A stretch of 64,000 bases of DNA from JAAXHH01 sp965248395 (GTDB taxonomy: Bacteria > JAAXHH01). The stretch is from the NCBI GenBank assembly GCA_965248395.1, contig OZ252103.1, forward strand, positions 1,488,001 to 1,552,000. The letters are read 5' to 3'. Positions 50,578-59,336 of the stretch are shown in pieces (the first letter of the stretch is position 1; each line of letters begins with the position of its first letter). A program made the translations under genes and the position numbers. A model generated the notes under the pieces. It saw nothing but the letters and a program-made list of their open reading frames with translations, was not told where the DNA came from and made no database searches.

Positions 50578-50675
50578 GCAATCCAATGCGCCTGCCAACC
50601 GCGACTGCCGCTAGTGTTTGCCGGCAGCGTTTGCCTGACGTGTCCTGTGTACGCGCCAGCTGACAGGAGATAACC

Positions 50676-51473
50676 GTGATTTCAAAGCGCATACAACCGG
50701 GAGAACGCCTCAACGACGAGCAAATGAAAGAAACGCTCGGCAAGTTCTACCGGGACGGGTTCGCCCTGGTGCCCGGGGTGTTGACCGGGGATGAAGTCGG
50801 GGCACTTCGCGAGGTCACGGACCGGTGTTTCAACGACCCCGTGCTGGTCGGCACCGATTACACGAGCGGGCGGGGGGACGGTTTCGTACTGCGCAACACG
50901 CTGGAACTGAACCCGGTGTTCGTGGACATGCTGATCCGGGAACCCATACTGAGTCTGGCGGAGGCGATCGTGGGGACGGACTGCAAGTTCTGTGGCCAGA
51001 ACGTGATCCGCAACGCGCCGGGCCAGGCCATATCGCGGTGGCACGTGGACGACCGGGTGGAGTTCCCGCTGCCGGACGACGTGCCCCGTCACGATCCCCG
51101 CGTCCGCATGCCGGTGCAGTGGTTCACCATCCAGATGGCCCTGACCGATATCGACACGGAAGAGGACGGACCGACGCAGTTTGTCCCGGGCAGCCACTAC
51201 TCGGGGCGGGAACCCAATAGCCAGGAACAACCCGAATTCGAAGGCAGGGGACCGGTTTCAGCCCTTTGCAAAGCGGGAGATATCTACCTGCAGAACAACC
51301 AGTGCTGGCACCGCGGGGGGCCCGTAACCTCGAACCGGACGCGTTACGTGTTTCAATCCCAGTACGCCGCCCTCTGGGCCTACAGGCGGTTCTCGGAGTA
51401 TAACCAAGTGCCCGTGCCGCCCACGGTGCTCAGTCGGGCCTCCGACAGGTTGCGCGGGGTGCTGGGCGTGTGA
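50676..51473 (+). CDS. Phytanoyl-CoA dioxygenase (PhyH) family protein
   Basis: A 265-residue enzyme with a GTG start and AGGAGATAACC upstream. It opens FYRDGFALVPGVLTGDEV. Metal site: HxD in RWHVDD; distal His in QCWHRGGPV; Arg in NRTRYVFQ. The EDGPTQFVPGSHYSG block is typical of the family. It should use Fe(II), O2 and 2-oxoglutarate to hydroxylate an unknown substrate. It is divergent from the methyltransferase-HNH gene and convergent with the VOC-cupin gene, so it is a single transcription unit. No signal peptide. Confidence 0.9.
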   Translation: MISKRIQPGERLNDEQMKETLGKFYRDGFALVPGVLTGDEVGALREVTDRCFNDPVLVGTDYTSGRGDGFVLRNTLELNPVFVDMLIREPILSLAEAIVGTDCKFCGQNVIRNAPGQAISRWHVDDRVEFPLPDDVPRHDPRVRMPVQWFTIQMALTDIDTEEDGPTQFVPGSHYSGREPNSQEQPEFEGRGPVSALCKAGDIYLQNNQCWHRGGPVTSNRTRYVFQSQYAALWAYRRFSEYNQVPVPPTVLSRASDRLRGVLGV

Positions 51474-51524
51474 CCAACCGTGTTTCCGCCCGACCCCTGC
51501 AAGTCCCAGGCGTACCGTAGTGTC

Positions 51525-52649
51525 TCAATGCACGAGGGTCTTGAACCGTGCGGGCAGCGCTACTTCAAGGAGTTCGAGGTCGTCGGAACGGTTGGTGAGG
51601 GAGGTTTTTGTGTTCGGCGGAATGACGTAGGCGTCTCCCGCCTCCAGCCGGTGCGCGCCCTGGTTATCCGCGTTCAGCGTCACCTCTCCTTCCATGACGA
51701 AGGTGAAGAGGATGTCACCCGTGTGGCTCGTGACCTGCTCGGACCCGCCGCCGTTCGCACGGGCGACCTGCACCGAGGCCACGCCGCCCGTCGCCTCGCC
51801 GATGCCCGTTTCCCGGGCCTCGAATCCCGCCATTCTCCAGGGTTCCCAGACCGCGTCCTTCACCTCGTGGCGGCAGAATCTCTGTCCGCCGAAGATGCGG
51901 TCGGGGTTCAACACGGGTGTGGGCAGTTCTACCTCGTGGTCGATGGTGGTCACGTGGTCTGCCGGCACGCCAATCTCGATCACCTGCAGGTTTTCGGATG
52001 ATTCGAGTACCCGGTGCCGGATTTCCGGAGGTTGGATCACGCAGTCCCCCGCCTTCAACAGGAAGGGCGGCCCCTGGTCCTCGTAGACCAGCTTGACCCA
52101 GCCCCGGTAGGCGAAGATCAACTGAAATCCCACGGTATGGTAGTGAACCACGTCCGGTACTGGACCGGCATCGGGGATCCGGATGTGGGAGGCGATGATG
52201 CTCCCGCCAAGGCGTCCGGGCACCAGGTCGCGGTAGTGCATGCCGGCGCGGCCGATCACCCAGGGCGTATTGTCCTTGAGGCGCCGGACGAGGAAGGCAT
52301 GCTCCGTCGGGGGTATTTCGAGTGGCGGATCGGCCTGCGCGATCTCGACGCGGACGCCGTTGGGCGCGGTGAGTTCGGTCTGCCCGCCGGCCAGGGCCGC
52401 GGCATCGCGGCAGAGAATCAGAAGCGTGCCGGGTGGTTCGGACGCTCCTTGCTCCAGGCGAATGGTGAGACCGTGGCCGGAGAGCACGGAAACCGTCGGA
52501 TAGTCGGCGGGATAAATCTTGTCCATGCGGAACCCCAGGGTCTTCATAAAGAAGGCCAGGTCCGCGTTAAGGTCCGAGGTGGGCAGCCGGATTTCGGCGC
52601 CCTGGATGTTGTCCTCTCGATTAGTCTGTTTGTCGTCATGCAATTGCAT
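51525..52649 (-). CDS. VOC/glyoxalase-double cupin fusion protein
   Basis: A 374-residue protein combining two fold types. Residues 15-110 resemble a glyoxalase/VOC module (AEIRLPTSDLNADLAFFMKTLGFRM). Two cupin barrels follow: first VVHYHTVGFQLIFAYRGWVKLVYEDQGPPFLLKAGDCVIQPPEIRHRVLE, with His residues in the cupin positions, then GDILFTFVMEGEVTLNADNQGAHRLEAGDAYVIPPNTKTSL. AGAGGTCAAT precedes the ATG. It is the last gene of a leftward operon, 16 bases after the enolase-superfamily gene. An isomerase, hydrolase or oxygenase acting on a sugar acid is possible. I cannot name an activity. Confidence 0.75.
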   Translation of the reverse strand: MQLHDDKQTNREDNIQGAEIRLPTSDLNADLAFFMKTLGFRMDKIYPADYPTVSVLSGHGLTIRLEQGASEPPGTLLILCRDAAALAGGQTELTAPNGVRVEIAQADPPLEIPPTEHAFLVRRLKDNTPWVIGRAGMHYRDLVPGRLGGSIIASHIRIPDAGPVPDVVHYHTVGFQLIFAYRGWVKLVYEDQGPPFLLKAGDCVIQPPEIRHRVLESSENLQVIEIGVPADHVTTIDHEVELPTPVLNPDRIFGGQRFCRHEVKDAVWEPWRMAGFEARETGIGEATGGVASVQVARANGGGSEQVTSHTGDILFTFVMEGEVTLNADNQGAHRLEAGDAYVIPPNTKTSLTNRSDDLELLEVALPARFKTLVH

Positions 52650-52665
52650 ATTGACCTCTGCCCCC

Positions 52666-53787
52666 TTAACCGGTGAATCGGTATTTCTCTACGACATCCA
52701 TATTCAGCTCCGTCCCCAGTCCCGGTTTCTCGGGGAGTCGGAAATAGCCGCTTTCCACGACCGGCGGATCGGTAAGCAGGTCGTTGCGCCAGGGCGCGTC
52801 CTGTTCGTCGTCCACGTATTCCAGTACCAGGGCGTTAGGGATGTTGGCCATGACGTGAAGGCTCGCCGTCGTCGACAGTGCGCTGTTCGGATTATGGGGC
52901 GAGACCTGCATGTAGTAGCTTTCCGCCATGGCGGCGATCTTCTTGGTCTCCAGGATGCCGCCCGTTCGCACCACGTCGGGCATGATCATGTCCACCGCCT
53001 GGGCGGCGATGAGGTCCCTGAAGCCGAAGCGCGTGTACCGCCGCTCTCCGACGCATACGGGCACGTTGACGGACGCGGTCACCCGGGCCAGTGCGTCGAT
53101 GTTCTCCGGGTGGACCGGCTCCTCGTAGAACAGCAGGCCGATCTCCTCCAGCCGATTGCCGATGCGGATCGCGGCGCTGGTGGTGTACCGGCATCCCACG
53201 TCGGTGCAGATGTCCACTTCGTCGCCCACGGCCTCGCGGCACCGGCGCATGTGTTCGAGAGCTATCTTTTCTTCCCGCAGCGTAACGGACCTGGGTGAGT
53301 CGATGCGTTCACCCCGGACCATCGGATCGGCGGGGAAGTACGCCTTGATGGCGGTGACGCCCTTTTCGGCCAGCCGCGCGCATTCCTCCGGCTCGGACGC
53401 ATGGCTGTAGAACCGAATGCGGTCGCGGCACGGTCCGCCGATGAGGTTGTAGATGGGTTGCCCGGTGACCTTGCCCACGATGTCCCACAGGGCGATCTCA
53501 ATTCCGCTGACGGCCGCGATGACCGCGCCGGTCTGGCCGATCTGCTCCAGGGCGTAGTACATGCGATGGTACAGGTACTCTATGTGGAAGGGATCCTCTC
53601 CGATGACGAGCTTGCCCAGTTCCTCCACCGCCTGGCCGATGATCGTACCACCCGGCCAGTTGGTTGCGTCTCCCAGGCCCACGACACCCTCGTCGGTATA
53701 GACCTGCACGAAGATCCACGGCGATCCGATGTCCGTCGATTTGCGCCAGGACTCCACCAGGTGCACTTTCACGTCGGTGATTTTCAC
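52666..53787 (-). CDS. Enolase-superfamily dehydratase/racemase (MR/MLE)
   Basis: A 373-residue enolase-superfamily protein with the N-terminal capping domain and C-terminal barrel. Metal ligands are the Asp in CTDVGCRY, the Glu in LFYEEPVHPEN and the Glu in VCVGERRYTRFGF; the His in SPHNPNSALSTTAS matches the galactonate-dehydratase-type base. The KxK acid/base pair of the mandelate-racemase type is absent (KAYFP), and the His of the galactonate-dehydratase D-x-H is Gly here (TDVG). A sugar-acid dehydratase is likely but the substrate is open. GTG start, GGAGG 5 bp upstream. In the leftward cupin/PhyH operon. Confidence 0.8.
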   Translation of the reverse strand: MKITDVKVHLVESWRKSTDIGSPWIFVQVYTDEGVVGLGDATNWPGGTIIGQAVEELGKLVIGEDPFHIEYLYHRMYYALEQIGQTGAVIAAVSGIEIALWDIVGKVTGQPIYNLIGGPCRDRIRFYSHASEPEECARLAEKGVTAIKAYFPADPMVRGERIDSPRSVTLREEKIALEHMRRCREAVGDEVDICTDVGCRYTTSAAIRIGNRLEEIGLLFYEEPVHPENIDALARVTASVNVPVCVGERRYTRFGFRDLIAAQAVDMIMPDVVRTGGILETKKIAAMAESYYMQVSPHNPNSALSTTASLHVMANIPNALVLEYVDDEQDAPWRNDLLTDPPVVESGYFRLPEKPGLGTELNMDVVEKYRFTG

Positions 53788-53896
53788 GGATTCCTCCGGG
53801 TTATTCGCGGTGCTGCCTCATTCCCCATCGGTTGCGTACTTGACTCCTAAGCGGCCGGCTACCCCCGGGTCCGTTCTTCGCCCGCCCAACCGGACG

Positions 53897-54700
53897 TCAC
53901 TCCCGCTGCAGGTGTTTGAACTCCGGTTTCGGACCGCCTTTATCCCGGTCCCACTGCCACAGTTCCGTGTACGGCGATTGGGCCTGGAAACCGAAAATGA
54001 CCGGCCCGTCTTCGCCCGCCCGCTCGAGCACATCGGGACGGACCACGCGGGCCATTTCGTATTCGCATTTCGTCCAGCGTCGGCGCCAGGGGCTCAACAC
54101 CGCATAGCGCGGCTGGACGGTCTGGTTCTTCGTCGTGCCGTGCCAGGTGTTGACGTCGAAGAGCACCAGCGATCCTTCCGACGCAACGGCGGTCCGGGCG
54201 TTGTTGTAGGCCGAATCGGGCACGTCCAGGTAGTCGTACCGGTGGCTTCCCGGCACGAACTCGGTCGCGCCGTTGGTCTCGGTAAAGGGACTCAGGCAGA
54301 AGATCACATTGAAGGCGATGGGATGGCTCGTGATCCGCCGTCCTTCGTCGGCTTCCGCCATAGAAGCCTCGCGGTTGTGCCCGGTGATCCCGCTGTCGGA
54401 ATGGAGGCCGCGGCCGCCCTCGCCCGGCATCACCACCGAACCGTACACGGCGCTCAGCAGCGCGTCGGGGCCGAGAAAGTGGCGGACCAGGCGCAACAGG
54501 TCGGGAAGCTGGTAAAACCGCTCGAAAACCCGCGCCTTGTTAAACAGCCACTCGAAACTGCCCCGCTCGCGGTCGGGGTAGCGTACCTCCAGTTCCTTCC
54601 GCGCTTCGGCACATTCCTCCGCCGTCAACTGGTCCGTCAGGATGGTGTATCCTTCGACCTTCAGGTCCAGCAAGTGGGCTTGAAAGGATTTCTCTGTCAT
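53897..54700 (-). CDS. Phytanoyl-CoA dioxygenase (PhyH) family protein
   Basis: A 267-residue protein. HxD metal pair in GLHSDSG, distal His in NTWHGTTKN and 2-oxoglutarate Arg in VQPRYAVLSPWRR. ETNGATEFVPGSHRYD is the family block. The C-terminus has a VIFGFQAQSPYTELWQW segment. It lies 109 bases upstream of the enolase-superfamily gene and 91 bases downstream of a double cupin gene, all leftward. Fe(II)/2-oxoglutarate oxygenase activity is expected. The substrate may be a sugar acid or lipid-like molecule, which the context does not settle. Confidence 0.85.
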   Translation of the reverse strand: MTEKSFQAHLLDLKVEGYTILTDQLTAEECAEARKELEVRYPDRERGSFEWLFNKARVFERFYQLPDLLRLVRHFLGPDALLSAVYGSVVMPGEGGRGLHSDSGITGHNREASMAEADEGRRITSHPIAFNVIFCLSPFTETNGATEFVPGSHRYDYLDVPDSAYNNARTAVASEGSLVLFDVNTWHGTTKNQTVQPRYAVLSPWRRRWTKCEYEMARVVRPDVLERAGEDGPVIFGFQAQSPYTELWQWDRDKGGPKPEFKHLQRE

Positions 54701-54791
54701 TTACGAATCCGGTTTCCATGGGAGGCCCGGTGGATTAGCGCCAGGTCAGCCGATATGCTCTGGGCTCGGCGGATCAGCGACACGTCACGGC

Positions 54792-55607
54792 CTATCGCCC
54801 GGCCAGATCGTCGCCCAGGTCTGCAGCGTCCACTTTACCCTTTTCCAGGCTCACGCCCACGACAAAAAGCTCCAGGTCCTCGTCCATGTGGTTGAAGATC
54901 CCGTGGGCGCTCCCGATTAGGTTGGGAACGGCGTCCCCGCGCACCACTTCCTCGGTCTCGTCGTTCACCGTCATCCGGCCCCGGCCGTTCATGATCATGT
55001 AGGCTTCCTCCACGAGATCGTGCCGATGATAGCCCACGGAAGTGCCGGACGGCAGCAGGATGTGGCAAAGGTATTCGAAATTGGTCTGGAAATCCCGACT
55101 TCCCCACACCTCCCGGAACAGTACCTCGCCCCGGCCCTCATGGTGCCGGATCGGTCTGAGCAGGGAGCGGTCGAACCGGCCCACGGGCAGGCGGTCGGTG
55201 GACTCCAGGACGACGTCTCTGCGCGGGTCGTCGAAATCCTCGTGCTTCGGTTCGCGGACCGTATCTACGCAGTGAAAATTGAAGAACCAGGTGTCCTGGT
55301 CCGTGTGGTTGTAAATGCCGTGGGACTCTCCAGATCTCAGGGGTACCGCTGCGCCGCCTACGACTTCGGCCGTGCGGCCGTTGTGGGTGAACTGCATGGC
55401 GTTGTCGATACTGACGAAGATCTCTTCCGCGTAGGTGTGGCTGTGTTCGCCGATGCCGCTGCCGGGCGGGAAGATCACGGAATGGATGAACCCCCAGGGC
55501 GACTGGAACGCGCGACTGTCGAATCCGGGATTGAAATGGCTTGCCGCGGCGCCGCCATGGCTCACGCCCAATCTCATTTCCTCGCGCCTGGTGTGGGAAA
55601 TCAACAT
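54792..55607 (-). CDS. Double-cupin protein
   Basis: A 271-residue bicupin. The first barrel has FPPGSGIGEHSHTYAEEIFVSIDNAMQF with three His/Glu metal ligands in the GxxHxHxxxE pattern, then AVPLRSGESHGIYNH. The second has LPSGTSVGYHRHDLVEEAYMIMNGRGRM, then DAVPNLIGSAHGIFNH. Both metal sites look complete. Bicupins include oxalate-, gentisate- or sugar-acting enzymes. The start is the ATG at 55607; an ATG at 55577 is a possible alternative. It sits between two PhyH genes in the leftward operon. Confidence 0.8.
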   Translation of the reverse strand: MLISHTRREEMRLGVSHGGAAASHFNPGFDSRAFQSPWGFIHSVIFPPGSGIGEHSHTYAEEIFVSIDNAMQFTHNGRTAEVVGGAAVPLRSGESHGIYNHTDQDTWFFNFHCVDTVREPKHEDFDDPRRDVVLESTDRLPVGRFDRSLLRPIRHHEGRGEVLFREVWGSRDFQTNFEYLCHILLPSGTSVGYHRHDLVEEAYMIMNGRGRMTVNDETEEVVRGDAVPNLIGSAHGIFNHMDEDLELFVVGVSLEKGKVDAADLGDDLAGR

Positions 55608-55679
55608 GTGGTCCGCCTGGTTTGCTCGGCCTCCGGCACCTTGGAATTTGTATCGATCCGAGGGATAACCGGTCAGTGC

Positions 55680-56480
55680 TTAAAGGGTGACTTCCTCTAC
55701 GGCCTGCGTACCAGTCTCGTAAGCGGGCCGCCACCGGTCGTGGACCATGGACTCTTCCTCGGTCAGACCGCACAGCCAGTTCCAGGTGTGGATACGGCGC
55801 CTCGTGTCCCGGTAGGATTCCACGCCGCTCGTGTAGGGAGCGGCCGGGCGATCCCGGTACCCGGGGATTGCTTCCGAATCGATCAGCCAGTCGCGGCGCG
55901 GCGGCGTATTTCGGAAGTAGGAGAATTTAACCATGCTGCGGGGTCTGTGATTGAGCTTCGGACCGGCCCTGTGCCAGATGCCGTACCGGGTAATGGCCAC
56001 GGTGCCTGCCTTCACGACAAGCGAAAGCTGGCCCGTAAGATCGCCGTAGTGGGCCAAGGCGTCGCGGTTGACCGCCCGGCAGTGGGAACCGGGCAGGATC
56101 ATGGTTGGGCCGTCTTCGATCCCCACGTCCTGCGGATAGTAGTAGCACTGGAGTTCGTTGATCTCGTAACCATGACCGGATATACCGTCCGAATGCCAGT
56201 CCTGTCCCGCGACCGGCTCGTTCATGAGGTGGTGATGGCCCCCCGTCGGCATCAGGAAATTGGGACCGAGCAGCGAACGTATCACGCCCGCCAACCGGGG
56301 ATGGAGCAGGACTTCGCGGACGAAATCGGGAGAACCGACCAGTTCCTTCGCGGGGCCTACCTTGACGTTGCGGCACCGCGCGTTGAAATCGGGATCCACC
56401 AAGCCTTCGAGCACTGCGTATCCTTTCGCCACGAAATCCATCACGTCCTCGTCGGTCATCGTCGGTCTGATCTCCGCCAT
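55680..56480 (-). CDS. Phytanoyl-CoA dioxygenase (PhyH) family protein
   Basis: A 266-residue protein with GAGGAGG 8 bp before the ATG. Metal site HxD in GQDWHSDG, distal His in GIWHRAGPK and Arg in HRPRSMVKFSYF. EDGPTMILPGSHCRA is the PGSH block. It begins 12 bases after a small unknown gene and precedes the double cupin by 72 bases, so it is in the leftward operon. Fe(II)/2-oxoglutarate oxygenase. It is not closely similar to its operon neighbour at 53.9 kb, so the two probably act on different compounds or steps. Confidence 0.9.
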   Translation of the reverse strand: MAEIRPTMTDEDVMDFVAKGYAVLEGLVDPDFNARCRNVKVGPAKELVGSPDFVREVLLHPRLAGVIRSLLGPNFLMPTGGHHHLMNEPVAGQDWHSDGISGHGYEINELQCYYYPQDVGIEDGPTMILPGSHCRAVNRDALAHYGDLTGQLSLVVKAGTVAITRYGIWHRAGPKLNHRPRSMVKFSYFRNTPPRRDWLIDSEAIPGYRDRPAAPYTSGVESYRDTRRRIHTWNWLCGLTEEESMVHDRWRPAYETGTQAVEEVTL

Positions 56481-56492
56481 CGCAGCGCCTCC

Positions 56493-56855
56493 TCAGTTCC
56501 ACTTCTCGAGTATGAAATCGAAACCCACGTAGTCGTTTTCAAGATCATTGTATTCGTAAAGCTTGGGGATAGGGTACTGCACCACGCGCCACCCTTCGGC
56601 AACGGCCTCCAGCACGGAGTCGTAAGGCGGCTCGTCGCCCGGCAGCCTGAGTTCTGGCCCCTCGCCTGGGACGAACACCGCCCAACCGACGATCCCGGAC
56701 CGCATATTGGTCGACCGGGCAGTCAGGTACATGATCTTCGGTCGGGGCGGATTTACCACCAGGGCCTCAAGTTTATCAAGGTCCCGCGCATCCAGTTCGC
56801 CATCTTCAAGTTTCTTACGGCTTTCGGCTATCCATTGCCTGATTTCCGATTGCAT
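56493..56855 (-). CDS. Hypothetical protein, first gene of the PhyH/cupin operon
   Basis: A 120-residue protein. A charged N-terminal helix (IRQWIAESRKKLEDGELDARDLDKLEALV) is followed by an alpha/beta region with IMYLTARSTNMRSGIVGWAVFVPGEGPELRLPGDE and a YEYNDLENDYVGFDFILEKW end. I do not recognise the family. Its stop is 12 bases before the PhyH ATG, and the PhyH ribosome site follows directly. A promoter is present at 56966-56937. No Shine-Dalgarno sequence is evident before the ATG. No signal or membrane segment. Confidence 0.65.
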   Translation of the reverse strand: MQSEIRQWIAESRKKLEDGELDARDLDKLEALVVNPPRPKIMYLTARSTNMRSGIVGWAVFVPGEGPELRLPGDEPPYDSVLEAVAEGWRVVQYPIPKLYEYNDLENDYVGFDFILEKWN

Positions 56856-56936
56856 ATCACAAGCCCTTGTATATCAGCGTAGTGCCCGGTACCTACGAGT
56901 GTAAAGGGTGCGGAGGGTTCGGTGTGCCTGACCGGG

Positions 56937-56966
56937 ATTGTACAGGCGAAACGGACACGTTGTCAA
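56937..56966 (-). promoter_or_regulatory. Promoter of the leftward PhyH/cupin/enolase operon
   Basis: TTGACA (56966-56961), 18-bp spacer, TACAAT (56942-56937) on the minus strand; start near 56930, about 75 bases before the first ATG. Confidence 0.6.
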
Positions 56967-57014
56967 GCATGATCGAAGTTTGCCCGCTACCGGAATCCGG
57001 CATCCGCGGCAGGC

Positions 57015-57043
57015 TTGACAGCAGCGCCGCGGCCCCATATGTT
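57015..57043 (+). promoter_or_regulatory. Promoter of the PhyH gene at 57.1 kb
   Basis: TTGACA (57015-57020), 17-bp spacer, TATGTT (57038-57043). It makes earlier in-frame start codons unlikely and supports the ATG at 57078. Confidence 0.65.
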
Positions 57044-57077
57044 CCATGGAACTGAACACGGATTCCAGGATGGCCCA

Positions 57078-57827
57078 ATGTCCGATTTGAAACCCTTGAA
57101 CGCCCAGCAGATCGCACACTTCAAGCTGAACGGCTACCTGGTGCTGAAGAACGTGTTCGACGCAGAGACCATCGAGGCCTGGCGGCGGCAGATCTGGCGG
57201 AAACTGAACAGTTCCCTGGAGGAACCCGATACCTGGCCCAGGGAAACGAGCGGTCTCGACGGGTACGAATACGATCCGCCCGAATCGGCCCTTGTGCATC
57301 ACCCGTGCATGATGGCGATCATCGACCAGCTCAGCGGGGGACACTTCGTAGCCGGCGATGGCATTCCGATCATTCGGTGGCCCGATCCCGGTAAATCATG
57401 GGAAGTGCCCATCACGGGGCATATCGACGCCTACGGGGGACGCTGGCTGCCCTTCATGATCGGCGCGACCACCTACCTGTACGACGTGGAGCCCGGCGGC
57501 GGCGCTCTCATCTACTGGCCGGGAAGCCACCACGCCGCCCACCGGTATTTCCTTGAGAATCCCTCCCATGTCGATGGGAGCTTCCTGCAGATCGAGGGTT
57601 TTTCCTGGGACGTATTTTGTGACAACCCGGCTACCGGCGGCCGGGAGTTTACCGCGCAGGCCGGCGACGTGGTGCTCTGGCATTCCTACCTGACCCACAA
57701 CGGATCGGAGAACACCAGCACTTTGCCGCGCTTCGCCCTGTTCGCCCGCTGGAACCACGAGAAACACCTGGAGCAGTCCTTCCGATACGAGATTCCCGAG
57801 GATCTGTGGAAGTACTGGGCGGTGTGA
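57078..57827 (+). CDS. Phytanoyl-CoA dioxygenase (PhyH) family protein
   Basis: A 249-residue protein starting MSDLKPLNAQQIAHFKLNGYLVLKNVFD. HxD pair in ITGHIDAYGG, distal His in SYLTHNGSEN, Arg in LPRFALFARW; VEPGGGALIYWPGSHHAA is the PGSH block. I chose the ATG at 57078 because AGGA lies 8 bp upstream and the promoter ends at 57043. It is divergent from the leftward operon, with promoters only about 50 bp apart, so joint regulation is possible. Fe(II)/2-oxoglutarate oxygenase with unknown substrate. Confidence 0.9.
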   Translation: MSDLKPLNAQQIAHFKLNGYLVLKNVFDAETIEAWRRQIWRKLNSSLEEPDTWPRETSGLDGYEYDPPESALVHHPCMMAIIDQLSGGHFVAGDGIPIIRWPDPGKSWEVPITGHIDAYGGRWLPFMIGATTYLYDVEPGGGALIYWPGSHHAAHRYFLENPSHVDGSFLQIEGFSWDVFCDNPATGGREFTAQAGDVVLWHSYLTHNGSENTSTLPRFALFARWNHEKHLEQSFRYEIPEDLWKYWAV

Positions 57828-57925
57828 GCGGGCTAATACCGTGCATGACAAGGGAATTTCAGAATCTCAAGTTCAAGGTTGTGAACTGTTTCGAATGTTA
57901 GTGTTAAGGCGTTATAGGTGAATCC

Positions 57926-59326
57926 ATGAAAGTACGTAAGCTAATTGTCGAGGATGTTCGGTGTTTCGCGGGCCGTCAGGAGTTTAACATCCGACCGCTG
58001 ACCTTCCTGACTGGAGAGAACAGTACTGGTAAAACAACTGTCTTGGGTTCACTACAAACGTTGCACGATTTTTTTCGAGGTGCTCCTTCCGGGCTAAACT
58101 TCAATTCCGATCCATATCAGATGGGTACTTTTACAAACATAGTTAGAAGATCGAAGCCCAGGATTCATAGGTTTAAAATCGGTTTTGAAGCGTATTTCAC
58201 CGAAACAAGTAACGCAGTAGAGTATACACTTACGTTATCAGAGCGAGAAGACGGCGTTGAGCCGTGTATTGTGAAGCAGGAGGTCTTTACACCAGTTGGC
58301 GAGATAGAATTCTCTGGAATAAACAACGAAGAATTCATCAGCCAAACACGGTCGGAATGGGATTCACCTTTGACATCACGAATGAGAATCAAGGAAGGAA
58401 ACTCAGAATCTGGAGAATATGACAGGTTTTACTTAAATGTGTCAGATAATTGGTTACAGTCAGCATTACTATCATTGTTAACTAGATTTAAGACTGGTGT
58501 CGATATCAACAGGATTGTATCCGAGAAAGAACCCATAGAAAGTTCTAGATTGCAAGATGAAGTAGCTTTTGGAAAATTCACAGAACAGTTTACAGATCTG
58601 GTCGGATTTGGGACGTACGAAAAACCCAAAAGAATCCGTATTGAACCTCCATGGATTTATAGTTTTGCGCCGCTTCGGTCCAAACCACAGCGGACCTACA
58701 ACCCATTGCGTGAAGACTTATTTCCGGATGGCAGTGACGTGCCAATGATTATGATGAATTTGGCGAGAGTAAGAGAGGATATATGGGAATCACTCAGAAG
58801 TAGATTAAAGGAATTTGGGAAATCATCCGGATTGTTTACGGATGTTGATGTAAGAAAACTCGGAGCATCATCGGGTGATCCATTTCAGTTACAGGTAAAG
58901 GTAAGGGGCCCTAAGGTTAACATTATTGATGTAGGCTATGGAGTAAATCAGATACTACCGATTCTTGTACATATCTTAACAGATCAGGACAACACGGTAT
59001 TCTTGATGCAACAACCTGAAGTACACTTGCATCCTAAAGCTCAAGCTGAGTTGTCTTCATTAATCGTTAATTTAATTGAACAAAATGGGAACGAGTTTAT
59101 TCTTGAAACTCACAGCGATCACATGATAAACCGTGCACGTATCGAAATTATGAACCAAAGAATCGCAGCTGAAGATGTCGCACTTATATACTTTGAACCG
59201 GTTGGGAACACCGTGAATGTTCACAACATAGCATTTGATGATCAGGCTAATTTGCTAAATGTACCCAAAGGCTATAGGGATTTTTTCATCAATGAATCGG
59301 ATAAGCTGCTCGGCTTAGCCAAGTGA
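57926..59326 (+). CDS. AAA15/OLD-like ATPase, candidate defence protein
   Basis: A 466-residue SMC/OLD-like ATPase. It starts KVRKLIVEDVRCFAGRQEF. Walker A GENSTGKT is at residues 30-37. The ABC-type C-terminal half has VKVNIIDVGYGVNQILPIL-like signature elements, Walker B-type QQPEVHLHPKAQ (Glu365) and FILETHSDHMINRARI, as in AAA15/DUF3696-type ATPases of defence modules. There is no TOPRIM domain. AGGTGA precedes the ATG. Its base composition is clearly AT-richer than its neighbours, which suggests transfer. It ends 10 bases before a PIN nuclease gene and probably senses or controls it. Cytoplasmic. Confidence 0.75.
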   Translation: MKVRKLIVEDVRCFAGRQEFNIRPLTFLTGENSTGKTTVLGSLQTLHDFFRGAPSGLNFNSDPYQMGTFTNIVRRSKPRIHRFKIGFEAYFTETSNAVEYTLTLSEREDGVEPCIVKQEVFTPVGEIEFSGINNEEFISQTRSEWDSPLTSRMRIKEGNSESGEYDRFYLNVSDNWLQSALLSLLTRFKTGVDINRIVSEKEPIESSRLQDEVAFGKFTEQFTDLVGFGTYEKPKRIRIEPPWIYSFAPLRSKPQRTYNPLREDLFPDGSDVPMIMMNLARVREDIWESLRSRLKEFGKSSGLFTDVDVRKLGASSGDPFQLQVKVRGPKVNIIDVGYGVNQILPILVHILTDQDNTVFLMQQPEVHLHPKAQAELSSLIVNLIEQNGNEFILETHSDHMINRARIEIMNQRIAAEDVALIYFEPVGNTVNVHNIAFDDQANLLNVPKGYRDFFINESDKLLGLAK

Positions 59327-59336
59327 AAGTGGAGAC

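Noticed and set aside
55020..56882. 620-codon plus-strand frame across the cupin and PhyH genes
   Set aside because: Antisense to three well-supported leftward genes; no motif and no promoter or ribosome site.
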